The translations under genes were made by a program, and so were the position numbers. The notes beneath the pieces were generated by a model. That model had not been told where the DNA came from, made no database searches, and was given only the letters and a program-made list of their open reading frames with translations. A DNA stretch of 53,616 nt from Phycisphaerae bacterium (lineage in GTDB: Bacteria; Planctomycetota; Phycisphaerae; Sedimentisphaerales; Anaerohalosphaeraceae), in NCBI GenBank assembly GCA_029858345.1, contig JAOUFG010000004.1, positions 1 through 53,616 of the forward strand, in the 5' to 3' direction. This document shows positions 24,819-32,933 of the stretch, one piece after another (position 1 is the first letter of the stretch; each line of letters starts with the position of its first letter).

Positions 24819-26105
24819 CTACGCCTGACTGGCTTTCAGTGCCTGATCAAAATCCTCAATAATATCATCAATATGTTCTGTGCCCACAGAAACACGAACG
24901 TAATCCGGTGTCACTCCCGCGTCAAGCTGTTCTTCATCGGTCAACTGCTGATGCGTCGTGCTGGACGGGTGGATAACCAGTGTTTTGCTGTCCAGAACAT
25001 TGGCCAGGTGGCTGGCAAGATTAACAGCATCAATAAACTTGACGCCGGCCTCTTTGCCGCCCTTAATTCCAAAGCCCAAAATCGCTCCCTGCCCGTCCGG
25101 CAGATATTTCTTTGCCAATGTATAATCCGGATGCGATGCAAGACCCGGATAATTGACCCATGAAACCGCCGGATGCTTTTCAAGGTGCTTCGCCAGTGCC
25201 AACGCGTTCTCGCAGTGACGCGGGGCACGCAGGTGCAGCGTCTCAACTCCCTGCAGCAGCAGAAAGGCATTGAACGGTGACAAGCAACCTCCCGTATCCC
25301 GCAGGATATTGGTACGAATCTTAATAATATACGCCAATTCACCCAAGGCCTCGTAATACTTCAAGCCATGATAACTCGGATCCGGTTCGGTCAGTTCCGG
25401 AAACTTATCATTATCCCATTTAAACCTGCCGGAATCAACCACAATACCGCCAACACTGGTGCCGTGGCCGCCAATGATTTTGGTGCAGGAATGCACGACA
25501 ATATCAATACCATGCTCAAACGGCCGGAATAAGTAAGGAGATGTCACCGTGTTGTCGCAAATCACCGGCAGGCCGTTATCATGGGCAACTTTCGCGATGG
25601 CCTCATAATCCAACACGTCATTCTTGGGATTGCCGATGGATTCAATGTAAACCAGCCGTGTATTGTCCTGAATCGCTTTCGCGAAATTCTTGGGATCCTT
25701 GGGGTCAACAAATGTAACATCAATCCCCATTTTCGGAAATGTATGCGAAAATAACGTACAGGTACCACCATACAATGAGTTTGCTGAAACAACATGAGAC
25801 CCCGCCGGCACGATATTCTGAATCGAAGCGGTAATCGCCGCCATCCCGGAACTGAACGCACAGGCCCCGACGCCCCCTTCCATCGCCGCAATGCGTTTTT
25901 CCAGAACATCGGTCGTCGGATTCATCAGCCGTGTATAGATATTGCCAAACTCTTTGAGGGCGAAGAGATTCGCCGCGTGCTCGGCATCATTAAAAACATA
26001 ACTGGTTGTTTGATAAATCGGCACCGCACGGCTCAAGGTTGTGCTGTCAACTTCCTGGCCGGCGTGCAACGCAAGTGTCTCTAATTTATACTTTTTCTCT
26101 TCCAT
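24819..26105 (-). CDS. O-acetylhomoserine sulfhydrylase (MetY type)
   Basis: A 428-residue PLP enzyme of the Cys/Met metabolism family. The PLP lysine is Lys209 in [11 protein letters not shown]. The N-terminal [15 protein letters not shown], the [15 protein letters not shown] motif and the insertion [14 protein letters not shown] favour the O-acetylhomoserine branch over cystathionine gamma-synthase or beta-lyase. It would make homocysteine directly from O-acetylhomoserine and sulfide. Placement between nadA and nifU in a cysteine/Fe-S operon fits joint control of sulfide use. Methionine gamma-lyase activity cannot be excluded on sequence alone. Spacing is 33 nt from nadA and 20 nt to nifU. 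Confidence 0.9.
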   Translation of the reverse strand: MEEKKYKLETLALHAGQEVDSTTLSRAVPIYQTTSYVFNDAEHAANLFALKEFGNIYTRLMNPTTDVLEKRIAAMEGGVGACAFSSGMAAITASIQNIVPAGSHVVSANSLYGGTCTLFSHTFPKMGIDVTFVDPKDPKNFAKAIQDNTRLVYIESIGNPKNDVLDYEAIAKVAHDNGLPVICDNTVTSPYLFRPFEHGIDIVVHSCTKIIGGHGTSVGGIVVDSGRFKWDNDKFPELTEPDPSYHGLKYYEALGELAYIIKIRTNILRDTGGCLSPFNAFLLLQGVETLHLRAPRHCENALALAKHLEKHPAVSWVNYPGLASHPDYTLAKKYLPDGQGAILGFGIKGGKEAGVKFIDAVNLASHLANVLDSKTLVIHPSSTTHQQLTDEEQLDAGVTPDYVRVSVGTEHIDDIIEDFDQALKASQA

Positions 26106-26138
26106 TTTTGATTCCTTATCTACCTTTAAATATTCTGT

Positions 26139-27053
26139 TTATTTTGGCAAAACCTGCAACATGCGATCCAGGGACCTTCTTGCTTTGGAGCATATCGGTT
26201 CCGGAACTGTGATTTTGTACTGCATATCTTCCAACGCCCAGACCACCTTTTCGAGCGATATTTTTTTCATGTTCGGGCAAACAGCTTTTTCCGTAACCGG
26301 GTGAAACTGCTTCTCCGGATTTTGTTTTTTTAACGAATGGATAATTCCCTTTTCTGTCGCAATAATGAATTCGTCGGCGCTGCTTGTTCTCGCAAATTTC
26401 AGCATCCCGCCGGTACTGAGCAGTTCGTCTGAAATAGCCCGAACATCCGGATTGCATTCCGGATGTGCCAAAACAACGGCATTCGGGTGCGCTTGCCTGG
26501 CAGACTCTACATCCGCCGGCAAAATCCGCACATGGGTTGAGCAATACCCCGGCCAGAGAATCATCTGGCGCCCTGTGCGCTCAACAATAAATCCGCCCAG
26601 ATTCTTATCCGGCACAAAAATAATCTCCCGCTCGCGCGGCAGCGTTTGAACCAGTTCAAGGGCGTTGCCGCTGGTACAGCAATAATCGCTTAACGCTTTT
26701 ACCTCCGCCGTCGAATTCACATAACAGACAACCAACGCTTCCGAATGCTGATCTTTCAGTTCCCGAAGCTGGGCGGCATTAATCATATCCGCCATCGGAC
26801 AACCGGCGTCTTTATCCGGCAACAATACGGTTTTGTCCGGGGACAAAATCGCCGCGGTCTCGGCCATAAACAGCACCCCGCAAAAAACGATGACGTCTGC
26901 GTCAGTTTCTGAGGCCTGTGCGCTCAAGCCCAGCGAATCGCCGGTAAAATCCGCAATGTCCTGAATCTCTTCGGGCTGATAGTTATGAGCCAGAATTACG
27001 GCGTTCCGCTGCTTTTTTAAGGTCTGGATTTTCTCAGTGATGTTCACACTCAT
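26139..27053 (-). CDS. nadA: Quinolinate synthase A
   Basis: A 304-residue [4Fe-4S] enzyme that condenses iminoaspartate with dihydroxyacetone phosphate to quinolinate, the first ring of NAD. The three cluster ligands are Cys85 (DAGCPMAD), Cys171 (GYCSTH) and Cys259 (VCPNMK). Further family motifs are AHNYQ near the start and HPEC at 197-200. The length matches the short NadA type. Its start overlaps the cysE stop by 4 nt, so translation is coupled. No nadB or nadC is present in the window. The likely logic is that NadA depends on the Fe-S machinery in the same operon. Confidence 0.95.
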   Translation of the reverse strand: MSVNITEKIQTLKKQRNAVILAHNYQPEEIQDIADFTGDSLGLSAQASETDADVIVFCGVLFMAETAAILSPDKTVLLPDKDAGCPMADMINAAQLRELKDQHSEALVVCYVNSTAEVKALSDYCCTSGNALELVQTLPREREIIFVPDKNLGGFIVERTGRQMILWPGYCSTHVRILPADVESARQAHPNAVVLAHPECNPDVRAISDELLSTGGMLKFARTSSADEFIIATEKGIIHSLKKQNPEKQFHPVTEKAVCPNMKKISLEKVVWALEDMQYKITVPEPICSKARRSLDRMLQVLPK

Positions 27054-27997
27054 ATATAGTACTCCAGCCGATCACCGAGGCCCGGCCCTTTTTTCTTGTA
27101 AAGCGTATCCGGCCGCGAGATGACAACCGCCGTCTGGGGCGGCACGGATTCCCGAATCCAGACATTTCCCCCGATGATCGCGCCTTTGCCGATGGTAATA
27201 TCTCCCAGAATCGTGGCCTCAGCATAAACCGTTACTTCGTCTTCCAGCGTTGGATGCCGTTTTTGATCACGAATAATCTGACCCCGTTCGTCTTTCGGGA
27301 AGCTCAATGCCCCCAGCGTGACGCCCTGATAAATCTTGACACGAGAGCCGATCACGGCCGTTTCACCAATCACAACACCGGTTCCGTGATCGATAAAGAA
27401 ATAATTTCCAATCCTTGCCCCGGGATGAATGTCAATGCCCGTCTGCGAATGCGCGTACTCGGACATAATCCGCGGTATCAAGGGTATTTCCATGCGGTAC
27501 ATCTCATGCGCAAGCCGATGGATGGCAATCGCGGATATGCAGGGATAACTGATCACGATCTCTTCAAATGACTTCGCCGCCGGGTCTCCGTCGTAAGCCG
27601 CAACGACATCGGTTCTCAGGACCTGCCGGATGGACGGAATACGTTTGAGCAGTTCATTCGCATGAAAACCGGCCATGAGCGAGCAATCGGACGTGGGACA
27701 CTCTTTCAGTTTGCATTCATGACGCAGGGCCAATTCGATTTGCTCTTTCAACTCCCGGCTGAGAATCACCAGCAGCTCATGAACCACCGAACGCACATTT
27801 TCCTGTGTCACTTTATGCAGTCCCCTGAATCCGGGAAACAGGACTTCCAGCAGCAGTTCCAGAATATGGATAATCTTTTCCCGTGCCGGAAGATTTCGGA
27901 CATCAATAAAGTTGGTGCCGGAATCATTCTGATATGTCGATACAATTTGATCTGCAAGCGACTCAATATCCAGGTGCTTTAAAGATCTTCCATTCAT
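27050..27997 (-). CDS. cysE: Serine O-acetyltransferase
   Basis: A 315-residue acetyltransferase making O-acetylserine for cysteine synthesis. The N-terminal 170 residues are helical (with the SYPCISAIAIHRLAHEMY region), then a left-handed beta-helix of hexapeptide repeats follows: HPGARIGNYFFIDHGTGVVI, GETAVIGSRVKIYQGVTLGA, and ILGDITIGKGAIIGGN. The catalytic His/Asp pair is in FIDHGTG. This longer form with an extended N-terminus resembles the EpsC/SATase type of many anaerobes. Its product is consumed by CysK, encoded just upstream in the operon. The end overlaps nadA by 4 nt. The internal cysteine-rich stretch KECPTSDCS is unusual for the family core. Confidence 0.93.
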   Translation of the reverse strand: MNGRSLKHLDIESLADQIVSTYQNDSGTNFIDVRNLPAREKIIHILELLLEVLFPGFRGLHKVTQENVRSVVHELLVILSRELKEQIELALRHECKLKECPTSDCSLMAGFHANELLKRIPSIRQVLRTDVVAAYDGDPAAKSFEEIVISYPCISAIAIHRLAHEMYRMEIPLIPRIMSEYAHSQTGIDIHPGARIGNYFFIDHGTGVVIGETAVIGSRVKIYQGVTLGALSFPKDERGQIIRDQKRHPTLEDEVTVYAEATILGDITIGKGAIIGGNVWIRESVPPQTAVVISRPDTLYKKKGPGLGDRLEYYI

Positions 27998-28095
27998 TGC
28001 TTTTATCTCAATTAAATTATTACATCGGCCGGTATTTTAAGACTCATAACAAGCACAAAATCGCCTTCAAAAAAGGGTTTCAAAGCATGGAGAAC

Positions 28096-29028
28096 CTATG
28101 CGTCAAGATGCGCATATAATTCCGTTGAAAGATACCGTTCCCCGGTATCGCACATAATAAAAACGATCGTTTTGCCGGCATTTTCGGGCAGCTTTGACAA
28201 TTCCACCGCAACATAACAGGCCGCCCCGGCACTGATCCCGCCCAATATGCCCTCCAATCTCGCCAGGTTACGCGCCGCTTCGATCGCCTGCTCATTGGAA
28301 ACGGTAATAACGCGATCATAAATCTTGGTATTCAGAACACACGGTACAAAACCGGCGCCAATCCCCTGGATTTTATGCGGCCCCGGGTTTCCTCCGGACA
28401 AAACGGGTGAGTCCGAAGGTTCGACCCCGATGATTTCAACATTCGGGTTCTTCTCTTTTAAAAATTCACCACAGCCGGTAATCGTGCCGCCCGTGCCGAT
28501 ACCGGATACCAGAAGATCGATCTTGCCGTCGGTGTCGTCCCATAATTCCACTGCCGTTGTCCTTCGGTGTACATCCGGATTCGCGGGGTTCTGAAACTGC
28601 TGAGGAACAAATGAATTCGGGGTTTCCTTGTGCAGTTTCTCCGCTTCTTCAACCGCGCCTTTCATCCCTTTCGCCGCGGGAGTCAGTACGATTTCAGCGC
28701 CCAGCATTTTCAACAGCTTTCGCCGTTCCAGACTCATCGACTCAGGCATGGTTAATATCAGACGATACCCGCGGGCTGCACAGACAAACGCCAAACCAAT
28801 TCCTGTATTGCCGCTGGTCGGCTCTATCAAAATGGTTTCTTTGTTAATCCGGCCCTGCTCTTCGCCGGCGGAAATCATTGAGACCGCAATCCGGTCCTTG
28901 ACAGAACCGCACGGATTGAATGATTCCATCTTTGCCAGTACACTGACACCGGGACCGACCATGCGTTGTAGCTTAACCAGAGGCGTATGCCCTATGGTCG
29001 CGGTAATATCTTCATAAATCCTGCCCAT
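28096..29028 (-). CDS. cysK: Cysteine synthase A
   Basis: A 310-residue PLP enzyme, O-acetylserine sulfhydrylase. The PLP lysine is Lys44 in [11 protein letters not shown], the substrate loop [10 protein letters not shown] and the phosphate-binding [12 protein letters not shown] are intact. It ends [12 protein letters not shown], a typical CysK ending. It uses sulfide and the O-acetylserine from CysE. It lies 24 nt after the rrf2 gene and 98 nt before cysE, the longest gap in the operon, which may hold a secondary signal although none is obvious. Confidence 0.96.
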   Translation of the reverse strand: MGRIYEDITATIGHTPLVKLQRMVGPGVSVLAKMESFNPCGSVKDRIAVSMISAGEEQGRINKETILIEPTSGNTGIGLAFVCAARGYRLILTMPESMSLERRKLLKMLGAEIVLTPAAKGMKGAVEEAEKLHKETPNSFVPQQFQNPANPDVHRRTTAVELWDDTDGKIDLLVSGIGTGGTITGCGEFLKEKNPNVEIIGVEPSDSPVLSGGNPGPHKIQGIGAGFVPCVLNTKIYDRVITVSNEQAIEAARNLARLEGILGGISAGAACYVAVELSKLPENAGKTIVFIMCDTGERYLSTELYAHLDA

Positions 29029-29052
29029 TTTTCTTCTCTTTCAAATGAGATT

Positions 29053-29490
29053 TTATATGTGATAGATCGTTGTTTTCTTAGAACGAAGCGAGCGTTCCAC
29101 TAAATCCGCCAGTGTCACGGATTCAAGAACCCCGAAGATGGCATCCTGAAGTTCTTGCCAGATTTCGCGGGTCGCACAGTCCGTACACCGAGGACAATAT
29201 TCCGGGTGCTCCAGGCATTCGGCTGGCGCCATCGGCCCTTCAAGGGTCAAAAAAACCTCTTTGAGCTGAATTTCCGCCGGCGGCTTTGCCAGGATATACC
29301 CTCCACGAGGCCCACGTATGCTGCGGACAAGACCGGCGGCCTTCAGCATTGCGATTAACTGCTCAAGGTACTTATTGGAAATATCCTCGCGTTCAGAAAT
29401 AGTCTTAATTTGCAAGGGGGCTTTACCATACTCAAGAGCCAACTCCAGGATGGCCCTCATGCCATATCTTGTTCTTGACGATAACTTCAT
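29053..29490 (-). CDS. Rrf2 family transcriptional regulator
   Basis: A 145-residue winged-helix regulator (MKLSSRTRYGMRAILELA start, recognition helix in ISNKYLEQLIAMLKAAG, wing SIRGPRGGYILA). The C-terminal third carries Cys92, Cys99, Cys102 and Cys105. IscR uses three cysteines in this region to bind an Fe-S cluster, so this protein is likely to sense Fe-S or redox status. CymR-type Rrf2 proteins instead sense cysteine supply together with CysK; both readings fit because cysK is next. It heads the cysK-cysE-nadA-metY-nifU-nifS operon and probably represses it and itself. AGGAG precedes ATG29490. Confidence 0.93.
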   Translation of the reverse strand: MKLSSRTRYGMRAILELALEYGKAPLQIKTISEREDISNKYLEQLIAMLKAAGLVRSIRGPRGGYILAKPPAEIQLKEVFLTLEGPMAPAECLEHPEYCPRCTDCATREIWQELQDAIFGVLESVTLADLVERSLRSKKTTIYHI

Positions 29491-29517
29491 CCGAATACTC
29501 CTGATATCCTATTGTTT

Positions 29518-29540
29518 TAGTAGATTATTATATACTACTA
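29518..29540. promoter_or_regulatory. Candidate Rrf2 operator in the sulfur operon promoter
   Basis: TAGTAG (29518-29523) and CTACTA (29535-29540) are a perfect 6-bp inverted repeat with an 11-nt AT-rich centre. It lies 28-50 nt upstream of the regulator's start codon and covers minus-strand TATAAT- and TAGTAT-like -10 boxes; a TTGCAC -35-like box lies upstream. The size and position suit autoregulation by the Rrf2 protein. Binding is inferred. Confidence 0.52.
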
Positions 29541-29667
29541 TATTCCTACGGAAGTGTGCAAGAAAAAACTCGATTTTCGCCAGATCTGTCACGAAAAACC
29601 CTATCTTACTTGAAAAAAATGACTTATGCTAAAAATAAACACCTCGAACAATAGCTTTTATTTTTAG

Positions 29668-29695
29668 TTGACAGCGTTTTTTTTGATTCTATAAT
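29668..29695 (+). promoter_or_regulatory. Sigma-70-type promoter of the glycosyltransferase gene
   Basis: TTGACA (29668-29673) and TATAAT (29690-29695), both consensus, are spaced by 16 nt. The downstream gene starts about 50 nt later. Confidence 0.75.
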
Positions 29696-29746
29696 AGAAT
29701 TATCTTCTTTTCAAATTCATCGTGTGGATACTCGGAGGCATGGATA

Positions 29747-32071
29747 ATGGCCAATGAAACCTCGAAAAAAGTGGCGTTTGTGTCCTCGTATCTTCCAAGG
29801 AGATGCGGGATTGCAACATTCTGTAACGATCTGACAAGAAAAATTTCCGCTTGCGCAGGCAATAAATTTGAACCGCTTGTCGTCGCTATGGTTTCCTCCC
29901 ATGAACACCAGTACAGCAGTCCTGTGAAATTCGAGGTCCGTAAAAATGTCAAAAACGACTATGTCTGTGCCGCGGATTATTTGAATTTCAGTCATGTTGA
30001 TTTAGTGTCCGTTCAGCATGAATTCGGGCTTTTCGGCGGCAGCGCCGGTGCCTATCTGAACCTGTTGCTAAAGCGGATTGACGCACCGGTCATTACCACG
30101 CTTCACACAATATTGAATGAACCCGCTCCGGAGTATCGACAATCCATGATTGACGTTTGTGATCTCTCTGAAAAAATTATCGTCATGAATGTCCGCGGTG
30201 TTTCCATGCTTCGTGATATTTACGGGGTCGATTCTAAAAAAATTCAGTTAATCCCTCACGGTATTCCGGATCTGCCCTTCGTAGACAGCAGCTATTATAA
30301 GCATAAGTTCGGCATTGAAGGCCGCAAGACAATTTTAACATTTGGCCTGCTCAGCCGCAACAAAGGCATCGAACACATGCTTAAAACGCTGCCGGCCGTG
30401 GTAGAAGCAGAACCTGATGTACTTTATATCATCCTTGGCGCCACCCATCCGGATGTACTTCGCCACGATGGTGAGGAATACCGATTTGAATTACAGCGAA
30501 TTGTTGAGGAACTTGGTCTTCTGGACAATGTCATGTTTTATAATCAATTCGTCAGTGACGAGCGGCTGCATAACTTCCTATGTGCCACGGACATCTACGT
30601 CACCCCCTATCAGAACAGAGAACAGTTAACCAGCGGCACACTCGCATTTGCAGTCGGATCCGGAAAAGCGGTCGTTTCAACCCCCTACTGGGCAGCCGAG
30701 GAACTTCTGGATGAAGGACGCGGCAAAATTGTTGCCTTTAATGACCACAAGGGCCTGTCAGATGCGATCATTGGCCTGCTTAAAGATGAAGCTGTTTTCA
30801 ATGAGTGCCGGCGCCGTGCCTATGATTACGGCCGGACGAGAACGTGGTCCAAAATAGGTCGGCAATATTGGGATCTGTTCTCCAAAGCCCGGTTCCCTGC
30901 AAAATCCATAACAAAAACATTTGCGAATAAAAAGGAGAGCATTTCACTGTTTGAACTTCCGGAACCGTCTCTGGATCATCTACGCAACATAACAGATGAC
31001 ACCGGTTTGATTCAGCACGCTAAATTCATGCTGCCGGATCGAGAGCACGGCTATTGTACGGATGACAACACCAGGGCCGTGGTCGCAATGGTCAAATATC
31101 ACACGCAGTACGCCGACCCGGAAGCCCTGAGATTGTTTAACATTTATCTCTCATTTATCCTCCATGCCCAGCGCAAAGACGGAACTTTTCATAATTTTAT
31201 GGATTATAACCGCCAGTGGGTCGAACCGGAACCGGCCCATGACAGCCTCGGCAGGTCGCTTTGGGCATTTGGTTCGGTTATCGAACATCCCCCACTGCCG
31301 GAGTTGGTCCCCATTCTCAAAGACCTTTTCGATAAATCTTCGCCGCACATCCCGCAACTGCCCCCCCGCGGCAAGGCATACGCGACATTTGGGATGCGAA
31401 GCTACCTGAGCCAGTTTCCCGGAGCCAGCGATATCAAACGGTATTTACACGCCGCCGCCGAGCATTTGGTGCATTTGTTTGAGAAATATTCCGAACCGGG
31501 ATGGGATTGGTTTGAGAATATCCTCACCTACGATAATGCTGTCCTGCCTCATGCATTATTTGACGCCTATATCACCACAGGTAAAGAGATCTACCTGGAA
31601 ATCGCAACCAAATCCTGTGAGTTCCTCCTGGAAACGACGTTTACCGGTGAACACTTCAGCTTTGTCGGCTGTACCGGCTGGTATCCCAAAGGCGGCCAAA
31701 AAGCACAATTTGACCAGCAGGCCCTTGAAGCGGTGAGTACAGCGATGATGCTTCGCGGAGCATACGAAGCCACGGACAACCCGAATTATCTTAAAATGCA
31801 GAAAAAGGCCTTTGGGTGGTTCCTCGGAGACAATGATCTTTCCGTCCCCATCTATGATTTTCGCACAAAAGGATGCGGCGACGGCTTGGGAACAAACGGC
31901 GCCAACTTAAACCAGGGAGCTGAAAGTATGATCAGTTTTCTCCTGGCCCTCCTGAGCGTCATCGAAAGCTACGGCCCGCAGCGTCATAATGGGTCCGACC
32001 CAAAACAGAATACATTATCTGTGTCTGAACCAGACAAAACACCCCCCAATAACGACTCCGTATTGCCATGA
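29747..32071 (+). CDS. GT4 glycosyltransferase fused to an alpha/alpha-toroid-like domain
   Basis: A 774-residue cytoplasmic protein with two parts. Residues 1 to about 390 are a GT-B glycosyltransferase of family 4: N-terminal VAFVSSYLPRRCGIATFCND, the linker IQLIPHGIPD, and the nucleotide-sugar half with LTFGLLSRNKGIEHMLKTLP and GSGKAVVSTPYWAAEEL. Residues about 410-750 are helical with recurrent aromatic/Asp motifs (REHGYCTDDNTRAVVAMV, WDWFENILTYDNAVLPHALF, CTGWYPKGG), resembling the (alpha/alpha)6 toroid of sugar-active enzymes. Such fusions have been linked to mannoside or storage-glycan metabolism, but the product here is not determinable. The ribosome binding site is ATACTCGGAGG, and the gene overlaps xth by 4 nt. 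Confidence 0.85.
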   Translation: MANETSKKVAFVSSYLPRRCGIATFCNDLTRKISACAGNKFEPLVVAMVSSHEHQYSSPVKFEVRKNVKNDYVCAADYLNFSHVDLVSVQHEFGLFGGSAGAYLNLLLKRIDAPVITTLHTILNEPAPEYRQSMIDVCDLSEKIIVMNVRGVSMLRDIYGVDSKKIQLIPHGIPDLPFVDSSYYKHKFGIEGRKTILTFGLLSRNKGIEHMLKTLPAVVEAEPDVLYIILGATHPDVLRHDGEEYRFELQRIVEELGLLDNVMFYNQFVSDERLHNFLCATDIYVTPYQNREQLTSGTLAFAVGSGKAVVSTPYWAAEELLDEGRGKIVAFNDHKGLSDAIIGLLKDEAVFNECRRRAYDYGRTRTWSKIGRQYWDLFSKARFPAKSITKTFANKKESISLFELPEPSLDHLRNITDDTGLIQHAKFMLPDREHGYCTDDNTRAVVAMVKYHTQYADPEALRLFNIYLSFILHAQRKDGTFHNFMDYNRQWVEPEPAHDSLGRSLWAFGSVIEHPPLPELVPILKDLFDKSSPHIPQLPPRGKAYATFGMRSYLSQFPGASDIKRYLHAAAEHLVHLFEKYSEPGWDWFENILTYDNAVLPHALFDAYITTGKEIYLEIATKSCEFLLETTFTGEHFSFVGCTGWYPKGGQKAQFDQQALEAVSTAMMLRGAYEATDNPNYLKMQKKAFGWFLGDNDLSVPIYDFRTKGCGDGLGTNGANLNQGAESMISFLLALLSVIESYGPQRHNGSDPKQNTLSVSEPDKTPPNNDSVLP

Positions 32072-32838
32072 AAATCGCAACCTTCAATGCCAATTCGATC
32101 CGAAGCCGAATGGGTGTGCTTACCAAGTGGCTGGGGCTTCACCAACCGGACATTCTGTCCATCCAGGAAACAAAGGTTCAGGATCCTGATTTCCCCATAT
32201 CCGATCTCGCCGCAACCGGCTATGAGATGGTATTCCGGGGGCAAAAAAAATATAACGGTGTGGCGATTTTAAGTAAGGAAAAGCCCAAAGAAGTTGTTAC
32301 CACCCTGCCGCAGGATACGCTGGATCAGGCCCGCTTTATCAAGGCCACATTTGGTGATATCGTGGTCATCAATACCTATGTTCCTCAGGGCACCGCTGTG
32401 GATTCGGAAAACTTCCAATACAAATTAAACTGGTTCCGCTGGCTTCGAGAGTATCTGCAGCAGCACCACAATCCCGCCGACCCCATCGTTTGGGTCGGCG
32501 ATTTGAACGTTGCCCGCGAAGATATCGACGTACACGATCCGGAGAAACTATGGGGGCATGTCTGTTTTTGTGAGCCGGTCCAAAAAGCCCTTTCAGATGT
32601 CATGGAGTGGGGATTCATTGATGTCTTTAGACAACGGCATCCGGAACCGGGGCGCTACACATTCTGGGATTATCGAGTCCCGAATGGACTTAAAAGAAAT
32701 ATCGGCTGGCGCCTGGACTACATTATGATGACCCCAAAATTGGCCGATAAATGTACGGAGTGCTGGATTGATCGGGAACCAAGGGGATGGGAAAACCCCA
32801 GTGACCATACATTTTTGGTCGCGGAACTTAACATCTGA
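32068..32838 (+). CDS. xth: Exodeoxyribonuclease III
   Basis: A 256-residue AP endonuclease/3' exonuclease of the ExoIII type, which cuts at abasic sites in base excision repair. Metal and catalytic residues are visible: Asn8 in FNANSIRSR, Glu34 in SIQETKVQD, GDLNVARED, and the terminal SDHTFLV. The RLDYIM motif is present. The length is normal. Its ATG overlaps the stop of the glycosyltransferase gene (ATGA), so translation is probably coupled, although the two functions have no evident link. Confidence 0.94.
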   Translation: MKIATFNANSIRSRMGVLTKWLGLHQPDILSIQETKVQDPDFPISDLAATGYEMVFRGQKKYNGVAILSKEKPKEVVTTLPQDTLDQARFIKATFGDIVVINTYVPQGTAVDSENFQYKLNWFRWLREYLQQHHNPADPIVWVGDLNVAREDIDVHDPEKLWGHVCFCEPVQKALSDVMEWGFIDVFRQRHPEPGRYTFWDYRVPNGLKRNIGWRLDYIMMTPKLADKCTECWIDREPRGWENPSDHTFLVAELNI

Positions 32839-32933
32839 ATAATCTTCAATGTGCAGGCTTGCATTTTTCATCAAATTACTTATGTTCTATGGTTTCGTAA
32901 AATAATATCGATATTTAAAAAAGACTGGGAGTT

